Under the pieces are notes generated by a model that did no database searches, had not been told where the DNA came from, and saw nothing but the letters and a program-made list of their open reading frames with translations. From contig JAEYPE010000170.1 in assembly GCA_023411035.1 (NCBI GenBank), forward strand, positions 1 through 64,000: DNA of 64,000 bases. The letters are read 5' to 3'. The DNA is from Pseudomonadota bacterium (GTDB lineage: Bacteria; Pseudomonadota; Alphaproteobacteria; Azospirillales; Azospirillaceae). Below are positions 38,711-49,712 of the stretch, piece by piece (position 1 is the first letter of the stretch; every line of letters begins with the position of its first letter). The translations under genes were made by a program, and so were the position numbers.

Positions 38711-40203
38711 GCGAGGCAAGGACCGTCCTGTGGACCGCCGAGGACGCCGCCGCCGCCACCAGCGGTCAGGCGACGCGCCCCTGGACGGCGACCGGCGTCA
38801 GCATCGACAGCCGCAAGGTGGCGCCGGGCGACCTGTTCGTCGCCATCAAGGGGCCGAACTTCGACGGGCACGACTTCGTGGCGAAGGCGCTGGAGTCCGG
38901 CGCCGCCGCCGCGCTGGTCAGCACCGTCCCGCCCGGCGTGCCGGGCGACGCCTCTCTTCTGGCGGTGGAACAGGACACGCTGGCGGCGCTGGGCGACCTC
39001 GGCCACGTCGCGCGGCTGCGCACCCGGGCCAAGGTGGTGGGCGTCACCGGATCGGTCGGCAAGACCGGCACGAAGGAGGCGCTGCGCCACGTCCTGTCGG
39101 CGCAGGGACGCACCTTCGCCACCGAAGGCAGCCTGAACAACCATTGGGGCGTGCCCCTGTCGCTGGCGCGCATGCCGGAGGACAGCGAGTTCGGCGTGTT
39201 CGAGCTGGGCATGAACCACGCGGGCGAGCTTGGCCCCCTGTCGCGGCAGGTGATGCCCGACGTCGCGGTCATCACCACGGTGGAGGCGGCGCATCTGGAG
39301 TTCTTCAGCTCCGTCGAGGCCATCGCCGACGCCAAGGCCGAGATCTTCGAGGGCATGAATCCCAACGGGGTTGCCGTTCTGAACCGCGACAACCCGCATT
39401 TCGGGCGGCTTCTGGCCGCCGCGCGCACCCAGGGGCTGAGCCGCATATGGAGCTTCGGTTCCCACGCGGACGCCGATGCCCGTCTGGTGGACGCCTCCCT
39501 GCACGCCACCGGCAGCGACGTGACCGCGACCGTCATGGGCGAGCGCATCCGGTACCGCCTGGCCCTGCCCGGCCGGCATTGGGTGATGAACAGCCTCGCC
39601 GTGCTGCTGGCGGTCAAGGCGCTGGGCGCCGACGTGGCCGCCGCGGCGCGCGCGCTGTCCACCATCGAGCCGGTGAAGGGCCGCGGCACGCGCAAGCGCA
39701 TCGACGCCGCCCAGGGCGCCTTCACCCTGATCGACGAGAGCTACAACGCCAGCCCCGCCGCCATGGCCGCGACCTTCGCGGTGCTCGGCACGACCGATCC
39801 CGGTGCGGGCGGCAGGCGCCTCGCCGTGCTGGGCGACATGCGGGAGTTGGGCGACCGTGCCGACGCTCTGCACGCCGGACTGGCCGACCCGCTGCGCGCG
39901 GCGCATGTGGATGCCGTCTACGCCTGCGGCCCGCACATGCGCGCCCTGTTCGACCGTCTGCCCGCCGCCATGCGCGGCGCCTGGACGGAAACCAGCGCCG
40001 AACTGGCCCCCATCCTCACCGGCGCGGTGCGCGGCGGCGACGTGGTGCTGGTCAAGGGCTCGCTGGGCAGCCGCATGGCGACGGTGGTGGACGCCCTGTC
40101 CGCCCTCGACACCGACACCGACAACACCCGAACCGACAAGAACAACGGCACGGCGCCCGCGGCTGACACGGATCAGGCCGCGGCGCACGGACACAAAGGC
40201 TGA
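38707..40203 (+). CDS. murF: UDP-MurNAc-tripeptide--D-Ala-D-Ala ligase
   Basis: 498 residues. Adds the D-Ala-D-Ala dipeptide to complete the UDP-MurNAc pentapeptide. ATP site [15 protein letters not shown], the substrate segment [11 protein letters not shown] and the ligase motif [11 protein letters not shown] are seen. The C-terminal ~35 residues are Asp/Thr-rich ([13 protein letters not shown]) and look disordered. It is followed by mraY after 10 bases. Confidence 0.94.
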   Translation: MSEARTVLWTAEDAAAATSGQATRPWTATGVSIDSRKVAPGDLFVAIKGPNFDGHDFVAKALESGAAAALVSTVPPGVPGDASLLAVEQDTLAALGDLGHVARLRTRAKVVGVTGSVGKTGTKEALRHVLSAQGRTFATEGSLNNHWGVPLSLARMPEDSEFGVFELGMNHAGELGPLSRQVMPDVAVITTVEAAHLEFFSSVEAIADAKAEIFEGMNPNGVAVLNRDNPHFGRLLAAARTQGLSRIWSFGSHADADARLVDASLHATGSDVTATVMGERIRYRLALPGRHWVMNSLAVLLAVKALGADVAAAARALSTIEPVKGRGTRKRIDAAQGAFTLIDESYNASPAAMAATFAVLGTTDPGAGGRRLAVLGDMRELGDRADALHAGLADPLRAAHVDAVYACGPHMRALFDRLPAAMRGAWTETSAELAPILTGAVRGGDVVLVKGSLGSRMATVVDALSALDTDTDNTRTDKNNGTAPAADTDQAAAHGHKG

Positions 40204-40213
40204 CCGCTCCACG

Positions 40214-41299
40214 ATGCTCTACAATCTGCTCTTCCCCCTGGCGGATGTCTTCACGCCGTTCAACCTGTTCCGGTATCTGACCTTCCGGACGGGCGGCGCG
40301 GTGCTGACGGCGCTTGTCATCAGCTTCGTGTTCTTCCCGCGCCTGATCGCGTGGCTGAAGCGCAAGCAGGGCGAAGGCCAGCCGATCCGCTCGGACGGGC
40401 CGGAAAGCCATATGAAGAAGAAGGGCACGCCCACCATGGGCGGCCTGATGATCCTGATCGCTGTGTCGATCAGCACGCTGCTGTGGGTGGATCTGACCAA
40501 CGCCTACACCTGGATCGTGCTGCTGGTGACGATCGGCTACGGGCTGATCGGCTTCGGCGACGACTATCTGAAACTGACCAAGCGCAACACCAAGGGCCTG
40601 TCGGGCCGCTTCCGCCTGACCTGGGAGATCATCATCGGCGTCGTGGCCGCCGCCGCCATCATGTATGTTTCGGCGCCGCCGCTGTCCGGCGGTCTGGCCG
40701 TGCCCTTCGTGAAGGATTTCCTGATCCAGCTTTCCTGGTTCTTCATCCCGGTCGGCGCCTTCGTCATGGTGGGCGCATCGAACGCGGTGAACCTGACGGA
40801 CGGGCTGGATGGCCTCGCCATCGTGCCGACGATGATCGCGGCGGCCTGCTTCGGTCTGATCGCCTACCTCACCGGCAACGCCATCTTCGCCAACTATCTT
40901 CAGATTCACCATGTGCCCGGTGCTGGTGAGCTTGCCGTTTTCTGCGGGGCTCTGGTCGGTGCGGGCATCGGCTTCCTCTGGTACAACGCGCCCCCCGCCA
41001 TGGTCTTCATGGGCGACACCGGCTCGCTGGCTCTCGGCGGCGCGCTGGGCGCCGTCAGCGTGGTCACCAAGCACGAGATCGTGCTGGCGATCATCGGCGG
41101 CCTGTTCGTGCTGGAAACCGTGTCGGTGATCGTCCAGGTCGCCTCGTTCAAGCTCACCGGAAAGCGGGTGTTCCGCATGGCCCCCCTGCACCATCACTTC
41201 GAGAAGAAGGGATGGGCGGAATCCACCGTGGTCATCCGCTTCTGGATCATCGCCTCCATCCTGGCCCTGATCGGCCTGTCCACGCTGAAGCTCCGCTGA
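40214..41299 (+). CDS. mraY: Phospho-MurNAc-pentapeptide transferase
   Basis: 361 residues, ten membrane helices. Transfers phospho-MurNAc-pentapeptide to undecaprenyl phosphate, giving lipid I. Catalytic motifs are [18 protein letters not shown] and the HHHFEKKGW loop. Length is exactly typical. Only a weak ribosome site precedes the ATG, suggesting coupling to murF translation. Confidence 0.96.
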   Translation: MLYNLLFPLADVFTPFNLFRYLTFRTGGAVLTALVISFVFFPRLIAWLKRKQGEGQPIRSDGPESHMKKKGTPTMGGLMILIAVSISTLLWVDLTNAYTWIVLLVTIGYGLIGFGDDYLKLTKRNTKGLSGRFRLTWEIIIGVVAAAAIMYVSAPPLSGGLAVPFVKDFLIQLSWFFIPVGAFVMVGASNAVNLTDGLDGLAIVPTMIAAACFGLIAYLTGNAIFANYLQIHHVPGAGELAVFCGALVGAGIGFLWYNAPPAMVFMGDTGSLALGGALGAVSVVTKHEIVLAIIGGLFVLETVSVIVQVASFKLTGKRVFRMAPLHHHFEKKGWAESTVVIRFWIIASILALIGLSTLKLR

Positions 41300-41312
41300 G
41301 GGGTCCCGCCCG

Positions 41313-42716
41313 ATGATCAACCTGTTCTACATGGAAGGACTGCCGGTGGCGGTGATGGGGCTGGGCAAGTCCGGCCTCGCCACGGCGGAGGCGCTCAGCA
41401 TGAGCGGCGCCGAGGTGTGGGTGTGGGACGACAACGAGGCCAGCCGCGCCGCCGCCCTGGACAAAGGGTACAAGGTCGTGGACCTGACCACGGCGGACCT
41501 GTCGGAACTGACCACCATCGTCTGGTCGCCGGGCATCCCGCACACCCACCCGACACCCCATCCGGTGGCCCTGCGCGCCCGCGCCGCCAACATCGAGCTG
41601 GTCTGCGACATCGAGCTTCTGGCCCGGTCGGAGCGGGATTCGGCCTACATCGGCATCACCGGCACCAACGGGAAATCCACCACCACGACGCTGATCGGCC
41701 ATGTGATGGACGCCGCCGGGCGGCGCATCGCGGTCGGCGGCAACCTCGGCACCCCGGCGCTGTCCCTCCCCTCCATGGGGGCCGGCGGCAGCTACGTGCT
41801 GGAGATGTCGAGCTATCAGCTTGAACTGACCTACTCCATCACCTTCGACGTGGCGGTCCTGCTGAACATCACGCCGGACCATCTGGCCCGGCACGGCGGC
41901 ATGGACGGCTATGTCGCGGCGAAGAAACTGATCTTCCACCGCCAGACCAAGCCGCGCACCGCGGTGATCGGCGTGGACGACCCGATTTGCCGGGCCATCT
42001 GGGAAGAGCTGAAGGCCAAGGGCGATCAGGTGATCCGGCCGATTTCCGCCGAGGGTCCGGTGCCCGGCGGCGTCTACGCCGAAAACGGCTGGCTGATCGA
42101 CGACACCGAGGGCAAGGCGGAGCGTGTGGCCGACCTCGCCACCTTCCCGGCGCTGCTCGGCAAGCACAACTGGCAGAACGCCGCCGCCGCCTATGCGGCC
42201 TGCAAGGCGGCGGGCGTGCCGGCCCCGGCCATCGTCGCCGCCATGACGACCTTCCCCGGACTGGCCCACCGCCAGCAACTGGTGCGGACCATCGACGGCG
42301 TGCGCTTCGTCAACGACAGCAAGGCGACCAACGCCGACGCCACGGAAAAGGCGCTGGCGACCTTCGACCCGATCTACTGGATTCTCGGCGGTCAGGCGAA
42401 GGAGACGGGGCTGGACGGGCTGGAGGGCTACATGCCCCGCGTCCGCCACGCATTCCTGATCGGCGAGGCGTCGGACCGCTTCGCCGCGTGGCTGGAGGCC
42501 AACAAGGTCCCGCACACCCGCTGCGGCACGCTCGACGTCGCGGTCAACGCATCGGCGGAGCTGGCGCTGGCCGAAGCGCTGCCCGGCGCCTGCGTGCTGC
42601 TGTCGCCGGCCTGCGCCTCCTGGGACCAGTTCGCGAGTTTCGAAAAGCGCGGCGAAGCCTTCGCCGACGCCGTGAACCGTCTGGAAGGCAACAGCGAACC
42701 GGGAGAGCGCGCCTGA
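41313..42716 (+). CDS. murD: UDP-MurNAc-L-alanine--D-glutamate ligase
   Basis: 467 residues. N-terminal UDP-binding fold (VMGLGKSGLATAEAL), the ATP motif GITGTNGKSTTTTL and the ligase NDSKATNADATEKAL segment. It adds D-Glu to UDP-MurNAc-L-Ala in the cytoplasm. The last base of its stop is the first base of the ftsW ATG. Confidence 0.96.
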   Translation: MINLFYMEGLPVAVMGLGKSGLATAEALSMSGAEVWVWDDNEASRAAALDKGYKVVDLTTADLSELTTIVWSPGIPHTHPTPHPVALRARAANIELVCDIELLARSERDSAYIGITGTNGKSTTTTLIGHVMDAAGRRIAVGGNLGTPALSLPSMGAGGSYVLEMSSYQLELTYSITFDVAVLLNITPDHLARHGGMDGYVAAKKLIFHRQTKPRTAVIGVDDPICRAIWEELKAKGDQVIRPISAEGPVPGGVYAENGWLIDDTEGKAERVADLATFPALLGKHNWQNAAAAYAACKAAGVPAPAIVAAMTTFPGLAHRQQLVRTIDGVRFVNDSKATNADATEKALATFDPIYWILGGQAKETGLDGLEGYMPRVRHAFLIGEASDRFAAWLEANKVPHTRCGTLDVAVNASAELALAEALPGACVLLSPACASWDQFASFEKRGEAFADAVNRLEGNSEPGERA

Positions 42717-43837
42717 TGGTGACCTTCGACCGCACCGACCAATCCATCTTCGGCCGCTGGTGGTGGACGGTCGACCGCTGGCAGCTCGCCGCGCTGGCGG
42801 TGCTGATGGCGCTCGGCACGGTCCTGATCACCGCCGCCAGCCCGCCGGTGGCGGAGCGCATCGGCATCCAGGACACCTTCCATTTCGTCGAACGCCACCT
42901 GCTGATGCTGATCCCCAGCGTCGCCATCATGTGCGGCGTCTCGCTGCTCAGTCCGCGCGGCGTGCGGCGGGCGGCGCTGGTGGTCTTCCTGGTCGCGGTG
43001 GCGCTCGTCTACGCGACGCTGGTCGTCGGCGTGGAGATCAAGGGCGCGCGGCGCTGGATTCACCTGCCCGGCCTGTCCATCCAGCCGTCGGAGTTCGTGA
43101 AGCCCGCCTTCGCGGTGGTCGCGGCGTGGCTGTTCTCGCTGTCGCGCACCAATCCGGGCTTTCCCGGCACGCTCCTGTCGATCCTGCTCTACGGCTTCAC
43201 GGTCGGCGGTCTGCTGCTCCAACCCGACCTGGGCATGACGGTGGTGGTGTCGGCGGTGTGGTTCTCGCAGTTCTTCCTGGCCGGGCTGAACATCATGCTG
43301 GTCGCCGGCCTGGGCGTGCTGGGCGTCGCCGGTCTCGTCGGCGCCTATTTCACGCTGCCGCACGTCCACAGCCGCATCAACCGCTTCCTCGACCCGTCCA
43401 GCGGCGACACCTATCAGGTCAGCCGCTCGCTGGAAGCCTTCGCCAACGGCGGCCTGATGGGCACCGGCCCCGGCCAGGGAACGGTGAAATACTCGCTGCC
43501 GGACAGCCACGCCGACTTCATCTTCGCCGTCGCGGGCGAGGAGATGGGGCTGATCTTCTGCCTCGTCATCATCCTGCTGTTCGCCTTCATCGTGCTGCGC
43601 GGCTTCGCGCGGGTGTTCAACGACACCAACTATTTCGTTCTGCTGGCGGCGAGCGGGCTGCTGATCCAGTTCGGCCTTCAGGCGGCGATCAACATGGGCT
43701 CCGCCCTGCACCTGATGCCGACCAAGGGCATGACGCTGCCCTTCATCTCCTACGGCGGCTCCTCGCTTCTGGCGCTGGGTTTCGGCATGGGGATGGTGCT
43801 GGCGCTGACCCGCAAACGCTTTGGCCCGGCGGAGTGA
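42716..43837 (+). CDS. ftsW: Septal peptidoglycan glycosyltransferase FtsW
   Basis: 373 residues, about ten membrane helices (SEDS family). Signatures: RRWIHLPGLSIQPSEFVKPAF, the catalytic Asp loop near NRFLDPSSGDTYQVSRS, and PFISYGGSSLL. It polymerises septal glycan from lipid II in complex with FtsI, encoded upstream. GGGAGAG lies before the ATG, which overlaps the murD stop by one base. Confidence 0.95.
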   Translation: MVTFDRTDQSIFGRWWWTVDRWQLAALAVLMALGTVLITAASPPVAERIGIQDTFHFVERHLLMLIPSVAIMCGVSLLSPRGVRRAALVVFLVAVALVYATLVVGVEIKGARRWIHLPGLSIQPSEFVKPAFAVVAAWLFSLSRTNPGFPGTLLSILLYGFTVGGLLLQPDLGMTVVVSAVWFSQFFLAGLNIMLVAGLGVLGVAGLVGAYFTLPHVHSRINRFLDPSSGDTYQVSRSLEAFANGGLMGTGPGQGTVKYSLPDSHADFIFAVAGEEMGLIFCLVIILLFAFIVLRGFARVFNDTNYFVLLAASGLLIQFGLQAAINMGSALHLMPTKGMTLPFISYGGSSLLALGFGMGMVLALTRKRFGPAE

Positions 43838-43844
43838 CCTGACC

Positions 43845-45005
43845 ATGGCCGATACCCAACGTCCCATCGTCCTGGCCGCCGGCGGCACCGGCGGGCACTT
43901 CTTCCCGGCGGAAGCGCTCGCGCGCGAACTGCTGGCCCGTGGCGAGGCCGTGGCGCTCGTCACCGACAAGCGCGGACAGGCCTTCGGCGACAGCCTGCCG
44001 GAAGTACCGGTCCACCGCATCCGCTCCGCCGCGCCCGGCGGCAACCTGCTGGCCAAGATCAACGCGGCGTGGCAGATGGGCCTCGGCCTGCTGGGCGCCA
44101 ACGCGCTGATGCGCCACCTGAAGCCGGCGGCGGTCGTCGGCTTCGGCGGCTACCCCTCCGTCCCCACCGTCTACGCCGCCGCCCAGGCCCGCGTTCCGGT
44201 GATGCTGCACGAGCAGAACGCCGTTCTGGGCCGCGCCAACCGGATGCTCGCCGCCGCCGCCCGCCGCATCGCCGTCGCCTTCCCGGAGATCGCCTCCGTG
44301 AAGGAGGAGCACCGGCCGCGGATCGTCCGCACCGGCAACCCGGTCCGCCCCGCCGTCGCGGCCAAGCGCGACGCCGCCTACGCCGTTCCCGCCCCCGGCG
44401 GTCCCGTCCGCATCCTCGTGATGGGCGGCAGCCAGGGCGCCCGCGTCTTCTCCGAAGTCATCCCGGCGGCTCTGGGCCGACTGCCCGCGGAACTGCGCGC
44501 CCGCATCCATCTGGCGCAGCAGTGCCGGCCCGAGGATCTGGAGACCGCGCGCCGCTCTTACGCCGGCATGGGACTCGGCGGGCTGGAACTGGAGAGCTTC
44601 TTCCGCGACGTGCCGGACCGGCTGGCCGGCTGCCATCTCGCCATCACGCGGGCCGGCGCCTCGACCATCGCGGAGCTGACCTGCATCGGGCGTCCGGCCA
44701 TCCTGGTGCCCTACCCCCACGCCATGGACGACCACCAGACGGCCAACGCGCGGCAGCTCGCCGCCGCCGGGGCCGCGTGGCTGATGCCGCAGACGGACTT
44801 CACCGACGACGCGCTGGCCGCCCGCCTGACGGAGCTTCTGGAGTCGCCGGACGCGCTGTCCGCCGCGGCGCAGGCCGCCCATGGCTGGGGCATGGCCGAC
44901 GCCGCGCGCCGGCTGGCCGATGCCGTTCTCGACATGGTCGCCAACCCGACCCCAGTCCACGCCCCAGCCCACGCCCCAGCCCACGCCAAGGAGGCCGAGG
45001 AATGA
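43845..45005 (+). CDS. murG: UDP-GlcNAc:lipid I N-acetylglucosaminyltransferase
   Basis: 386 residues. Peripheral GT28 enzyme that turns lipid I to lipid II. Two Rossmann domains with LAAGGTGGHFFPAEALA, HEQNAVLGRANRML and GGSQGARVFSE. The last ~15 residues hold a His-Ala-Pro-Ala repeat encoded by three 12-bp units (44951-44986), outside the conserved fold. The ATG at 43845 is chosen since the ORF upstream overlaps ftsW. Its stop overlaps the next small gene. Confidence 0.95.
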   Translation: MADTQRPIVLAAGGTGGHFFPAEALARELLARGEAVALVTDKRGQAFGDSLPEVPVHRIRSAAPGGNLLAKINAAWQMGLGLLGANALMRHLKPAAVVGFGGYPSVPTVYAAAQARVPVMLHEQNAVLGRANRMLAAAARRIAVAFPEIASVKEEHRPRIVRTGNPVRPAVAAKRDAAYAVPAPGGPVRILVMGGSQGARVFSEVIPAALGRLPAELRARIHLAQQCRPEDLETARRSYAGMGLGGLELESFFRDVPDRLAGCHLAITRAGASTIAELTCIGRPAILVPYPHAMDDHQTANARQLAAAGAAWLMPQTDFTDDALAARLTELLESPDALSAAAQAAHGWGMADAARRLADAVLDMVANPTPVHAPAHAPAHAKEAEE

Positions 45006-45268
45006 TAAAGGCTACGCGCAGCACCATCGCACGCCGCCGCTCGTCCCGGCCCCCCTCGTCCCGGTCTCTGGGCGACTGGCCTGCCGACATGACGCGGACC
45101 GAAGGCGCCTGGAGCAACCGGCCCTTCTGTCCGCTTCTGCCGCGCATCGGCGCCGGCTTCCTGCGTGACCGGCTGCACGTCACCATCGGCACCCAGCCCC
45201 TTCCCTACGGCATGTCCGAAATGGCCGTGGACGCCACCCTCAGTCTGATGCTCCGCCGCGGAAAGTAA
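45002..45268 (+). CDS. Unknown 88-residue protein embedded between murG and murC
   Basis: Not recognised. It starts on an ATGA overlap with murG, has GAGGCCGAGGA just before, ends 7 bases before murC, and uses GC-rich third positions like its neighbours. All this indicates a real gene of the operon. Residues 1-25 are very basic ([15 protein letters not shown]); the rest has [23 protein letters not shown] and a C-terminal Met-rich helix ([18 protein letters not shown]). No membrane helix. A role in cell-wall synthesis is inferred only from place. An alternative is a decayed or frameshifted remnant, but no known dcw gene is missing. Confidence 0.55.
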   Translation: MIKATRSTIARRRSSRPPSSRSLGDWPADMTRTEGAWSNRPFCPLLPRIGAGFLRDRLHVTIGTQPLPYGMSEMAVDATLSLMLRRGK

Positions 45269-45275
45269 TCCAATC

Positions 45276-46691
<1,416 letters not shown>

Positions 46692-46699
46692 CCGTTTCG

Positions 46700-47602
46700 A
46701 TGTCCACGTCCCTCCTCATCGACCGGATGCCCGCCTGCCGCGGTCGGCTGACCGCCGGTGCGCCGCTGGCGAACGTCACCTGGTTCCGCGTCGGCGGCCC
46801 GGCGGAGGTCATGTTCCGTCCGGAGGATGCCGACGATCTGGCGGACTTCCTCGCCGCGCTGCCGGAGGACGTGCCGGTGACGGTGCTGGGCGTGGCGTCC
46901 AACCTGCTGATCCGCGACGGCGGCATCCCCGGCGTGGTGATCCGGCTGGGCCGCGGCTTCACCGGCATCGCGGCGGATGGGCTGGCGCTGGAGGCCGGGG
47001 CGGCGGCGTTGGACCTGAACGTCGCCAACGTGGCGCGCGACCACGGCATCGCCGGGCTGGAGTTCCTGTCCGGCATCCCCGGCACCATCGGCGGTGCGCT
47101 GCGCATGAACGGCGGCGCCTATGGGCACGAGATCAAGGACGTGCTGGTTTCCGCCCAGGGCGTGACCCGCCGGGGCAGTCGCGTGTCCTACGACAACGCC
47201 GGCATGGGCTTCACCTACCGCCATGCCGGTGTGCCGGAGGACGTCATCTTCACCGGCGCCACCCTGCGCGGCGAGGCCGGCGACCCGGCGGAGATCGCGC
47301 AGCGCATGGCGGAGATTTCCGGCAAGCGCGCCGACACCCAGCCGGTCCGTTCCCGCACAGGCGGCTCCACCTTCAAGAATCCGCCCGGCCACAAGGCGTG
47401 GGAGCTGATCGACAAGGCCGGATGCCGCGGCCTGACGCTGGGCGGCGCGCAGGTGTCGGAGAAGCACTGCAACTTCCTCATCAACCAGGGCGCGGCCACC
47501 GCCGCCGACCTGGAGGCGCTGGGCGAAGAGGTCCGGCGCCGGGTGTTCGAGACGTCCGGCGTCACGCTGGACTGGGAAATCAAGCGGGTCGGCGTGCCAT
47601 GA
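46700..47602 (+). CDS. murB: UDP-N-acetylenolpyruvoylglucosamine reductase
   Basis: 300 residues. FAD enzyme producing UDP-MurNAc. Motifs: [47 protein letters not shown] and [10 protein letters not shown] with the catalytic Ser. It is of the shorter type lacking the E. coli-like extra loop. The ATG at 46700 has a better-spaced AAGG than GTG 46688. A double-hairpin repeat lies between it and ddl. Confidence 0.94.
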   Translation: MSTSLLIDRMPACRGRLTAGAPLANVTWFRVGGPAEVMFRPEDADDLADFLAALPEDVPVTVLGVASNLLIRDGGIPGVVIRLGRGFTGIAADGLALEAGAAALDLNVANVARDHGIAGLEFLSGIPGTIGGALRMNGGAYGHEIKDVLVSAQGVTRRGSRVSYDNAGMGFTYRHAGVPEDVIFTGATLRGEAGDPAEIAQRMAEISGKRADTQPVRSRTGGSTFKNPPGHKAWELIDKAGCRGLTLGGAQVSEKHCNFLINQGAATAADLEALGEEVRRRVFETSGVTLDWEIKRVGVP

Positions 47603-47622
47603 CCATCCGCCGCAATCTTTCT

Positions 47623-47730
47623 CCCTCTCCCCTCTGGGGAGAGGGTCGGGGTGAGGGGGTCTCGCGGCCCCCGCAGGTCCGGCACACGCACAACCCCCTC
47701 ACCCTAACCCTCTCCCCAGAGGGGAGAGGG
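47623..47730. repeat. Long inverted-repeat element between murB and ddl
   Basis: The outer arms (47623-47660 and 47692-47730) are ~38 bases and nearly complementary. Each arm itself begins or ends in a 10-bp hairpin (CCCTCTCCCC/GGGGAGAGGG). This is a REP/MITE-like intergenic palindrome of a kind dispersed in high-GC proteobacteria. It could slow transcription or protect mRNA within the operon. A partial relative (CACCCTAACCCTCCCC) lies at 6932-6947. Confidence 0.75.
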
Positions 47731-47744
47731 AATGGAGCCGTCGC

Positions 47745-48683
47745 ATGAAGAAGCATGTCGCCGTCCTGATGGGCGGCTGGTCGGCGGAACGCGAGGTGTC
47801 GCTGGTCAGCGGCACCGGCGTCGCCAAGGCGCTGGAGGAGGAAGGCTACCGCGTCACCGCGGTGGACGTGCAGCGCGACCTGGAGGGGCTGCTTCGGGCG
47901 CTGACCGATCCGCGCCCCGACGTGGTGTTCAACGCCCTGCACGGGCGCGGCGGCGAGGACGGCACCATCCAGGGTGTGCTGGAGTTCCTCGGCATCCCCT
48001 ACACCCATTCCGGCGTGCGGGCCGCCGCGGTCGCCATGGACAAGGCGATGACCAAGGCGCTGCTCGCCTCGGTCGGCGTGCGCTCGCCCAAGGGCCTCGT
48101 GCTGTCGCGGGGCGAACTGACCGGCGGCGCCCATCCGATGCCCGCCCCCTACATCGTCAAGCCGGTGGACGAAGGCTCGACCGTCGGCGTCACGCTGGTG
48201 CGCGAGGGGCAGAACAGCCCGGTCGGCGACGCCTGGACCTTCGGCGAGCGCGCGCTGGTCGAGGAGTTCATTCCGGGCCGCGAACTGACCGTCGGAGTCA
48301 TGGGCGGATTGGACGGTGATATCCGCGCCCTGACCGTAACGGAGATCCGGTTCGAAGCACAGGTGTATGACTACACGGCTAAATACAGCGCGGGCCATGC
48401 AGTCCATACTGTCCCTGCGCAGATTCCCGAAATCATCGCGGAAGAAGCCAAGAGACTGGCCGTTCTGGCGCACCGGACATTGGGGTGCCGCGGCGTTTCG
48501 CGCAGCGACTTCCGCTGGGATGACAGTAAAAGTGGGACTGACGGACTCTTTTTCCTCGAACTCAACAACCAGCCCGGCATGACACCGCTGTCGCTGGTTC
48601 CTGAACAGGCCGTGTCCGTGGGAATCTCCTACGGGGCGCTCGTCGCATGGATGGTGGAGAACGCCGCATGTCAACTCGACTGA
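47745..48683 (+). CDS. ddl: D-alanine--D-alanine ligase
   Basis: 312 residues. ATP-grasp enzyme. N-terminal VLMGGWSAEREVSLVSG, then PYIVKPVDEGSTVGVTLV and the C-terminal metal/substrate segment ELNNQPGMTPLSLVPEQA. The usual residue after the first Asn of that motif is Thr; here it is Asn. From about 48290 to 48640 codon use changes to A/T-ending codons (GTA, GCA, ACT, AGA, TTT), unlike the first half, suggesting recombination. Its end overlaps the ftsQ start by 16 bases. Confidence 0.93.
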   Translation: MKKHVAVLMGGWSAEREVSLVSGTGVAKALEEEGYRVTAVDVQRDLEGLLRALTDPRPDVVFNALHGRGGEDGTIQGVLEFLGIPYTHSGVRAAAVAMDKAMTKALLASVGVRSPKGLVLSRGELTGGAHPMPAPYIVKPVDEGSTVGVTLVREGQNSPVGDAWTFGERALVEEFIPGRELTVGVMGGLDGDIRALTVTEIRFEAQVYDYTAKYSAGHAVHTVPAQIPEIIAEEAKRLAVLAHRTLGCRGVSRSDFRWDDSKSGTDGLFFLELNNQPGMTPLSLVPEQAVSVGISYGALVAWMVENAACQLD

Positions 48684-49630
48684 GCATCGATCCGCAGTTC
48701 CGCGCCGGCTTCGGGGGCTCTGCGAACCGGAGCCGCGACGACATGCCCGTTCCGCCGCGCGCCATGGCGAAGTCGGCCCAGAAAGGCAACCGCCGCCGCG
48801 CCTGGCCGCGCTGGACCCGACCAGCGGTCAAGGCGGCGATCCTGCTGACGCCGGTTCTGGTCGTCGCCGGCATGGCCGTGTCGGCGTGGCAGCGCGGCAC
48901 CTTCGCGGAAACCACCGCGGCGCTGGAGCAAAGCCTGATCCAGGCCAGCGCGTCCGCCGGATTCGCCATCGCCGACGTGCTGGTCGAAGGCCGGACCGAA
49001 ACCGACCCCAACGCCATCCTGCGCGTGCTGGGCGTGCAGCGCGGCGACCCGATCCTGGCCGTCACGCTGTCCGACGCCAAGGAACGTCTGGAAAGCCTGC
49101 CCTGGGTGGCGTCGGCCTCCATCGAGCGGCACCTGCCCGGCATCCTGTTCGTCCGCCTGACGGAGCGGGAGCCGATGGCGATCTGGCAGCACGACCGCAA
49201 GTTCACCGTCATCGACCGTGAAGGCCGCCCGCTGGCCGATGCGACCGAGTTGGCGCGCCGCGGCAACCGCCGGATCGAGACGCTTCCGCAGGTTGTCGGC
49301 GCCAATGCGCCGATGCAGGTGCCGAAGTTGCTCGCGGCCCTCGACAACGTGCCGGCGCTGCGCGAAAAGGTTAGCGCCGCCACTTGGGTCGGCGACCGCC
49401 GCTGGGATCTGAAGTTGAAGAACGGTGTCGTGGTGAAACTGCCGGAAGCCCGCATGCAGTCCGCGCTGCGCCAGTTGGCGGAGCTGGACGCGACGGGCCA
49501 GGTCCTGGACCGCGACATCGTGGCCATCGACCTGCGCCAGAGCGACCGCGCCGTGCTCCAGACCTCCGCAACCGCCGTCCTGCCCTGGACGGAGGAGGAC
49601 AACAAGAAGAAGCCGGGCAAGAAGACATGA
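48668..49630 (+). CDS. ftsQ: Cell division protein FtsQ
   Basis: 320 residues. A basic cytoplasmic N-terminus (~55 residues), one membrane helix (residues ~57-77), a POTRA domain (VLVEGRTETDPNAILRVLGV to SLPWVASASIERHLPG) and the FtsQ beta domain (LTEREPMAIWQHDRKFTVID). It scaffolds the FtsQLB complex. The start lies inside ddl with GGTGGAGAA before it. The C-terminus is Lys-rich. Confidence 0.92.
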   Translation: MSTRLSIDPQFRAGFGGSANRSRDDMPVPPRAMAKSAQKGNRRRAWPRWTRPAVKAAILLTPVLVVAGMAVSAWQRGTFAETTAALEQSLIQASASAGFAIADVLVEGRTETDPNAILRVLGVQRGDPILAVTLSDAKERLESLPWVASASIERHLPGILFVRLTEREPMAIWQHDRKFTVIDREGRPLADATELARRGNRRIETLPQVVGANAPMQVPKLLAALDNVPALREKVSAATWVGDRRWDLKLKNGVVVKLPEARMQSALRQLAELDATGQVLDRDIVAIDLRQSDRAVLQTSATAVLPWTEEDNKKKPGKKT

Positions 49631-49712
49631 CCCTCCGCCAACCCTCTTCCTGAACCCCTCTTTCTGAAACGCGAACGACCGGACGCATCGAGGCCATAGG
49701 GTTGTGCTGAAC

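Noticed and set aside
44951..44986. 12-bp repeats at the end of murG considered as a CRISPR-like or recombination site
   Set aside because: Three direct units without spacers, in frame, coding for His-Ala-Pro-Ala; a simple low-complexity tail.
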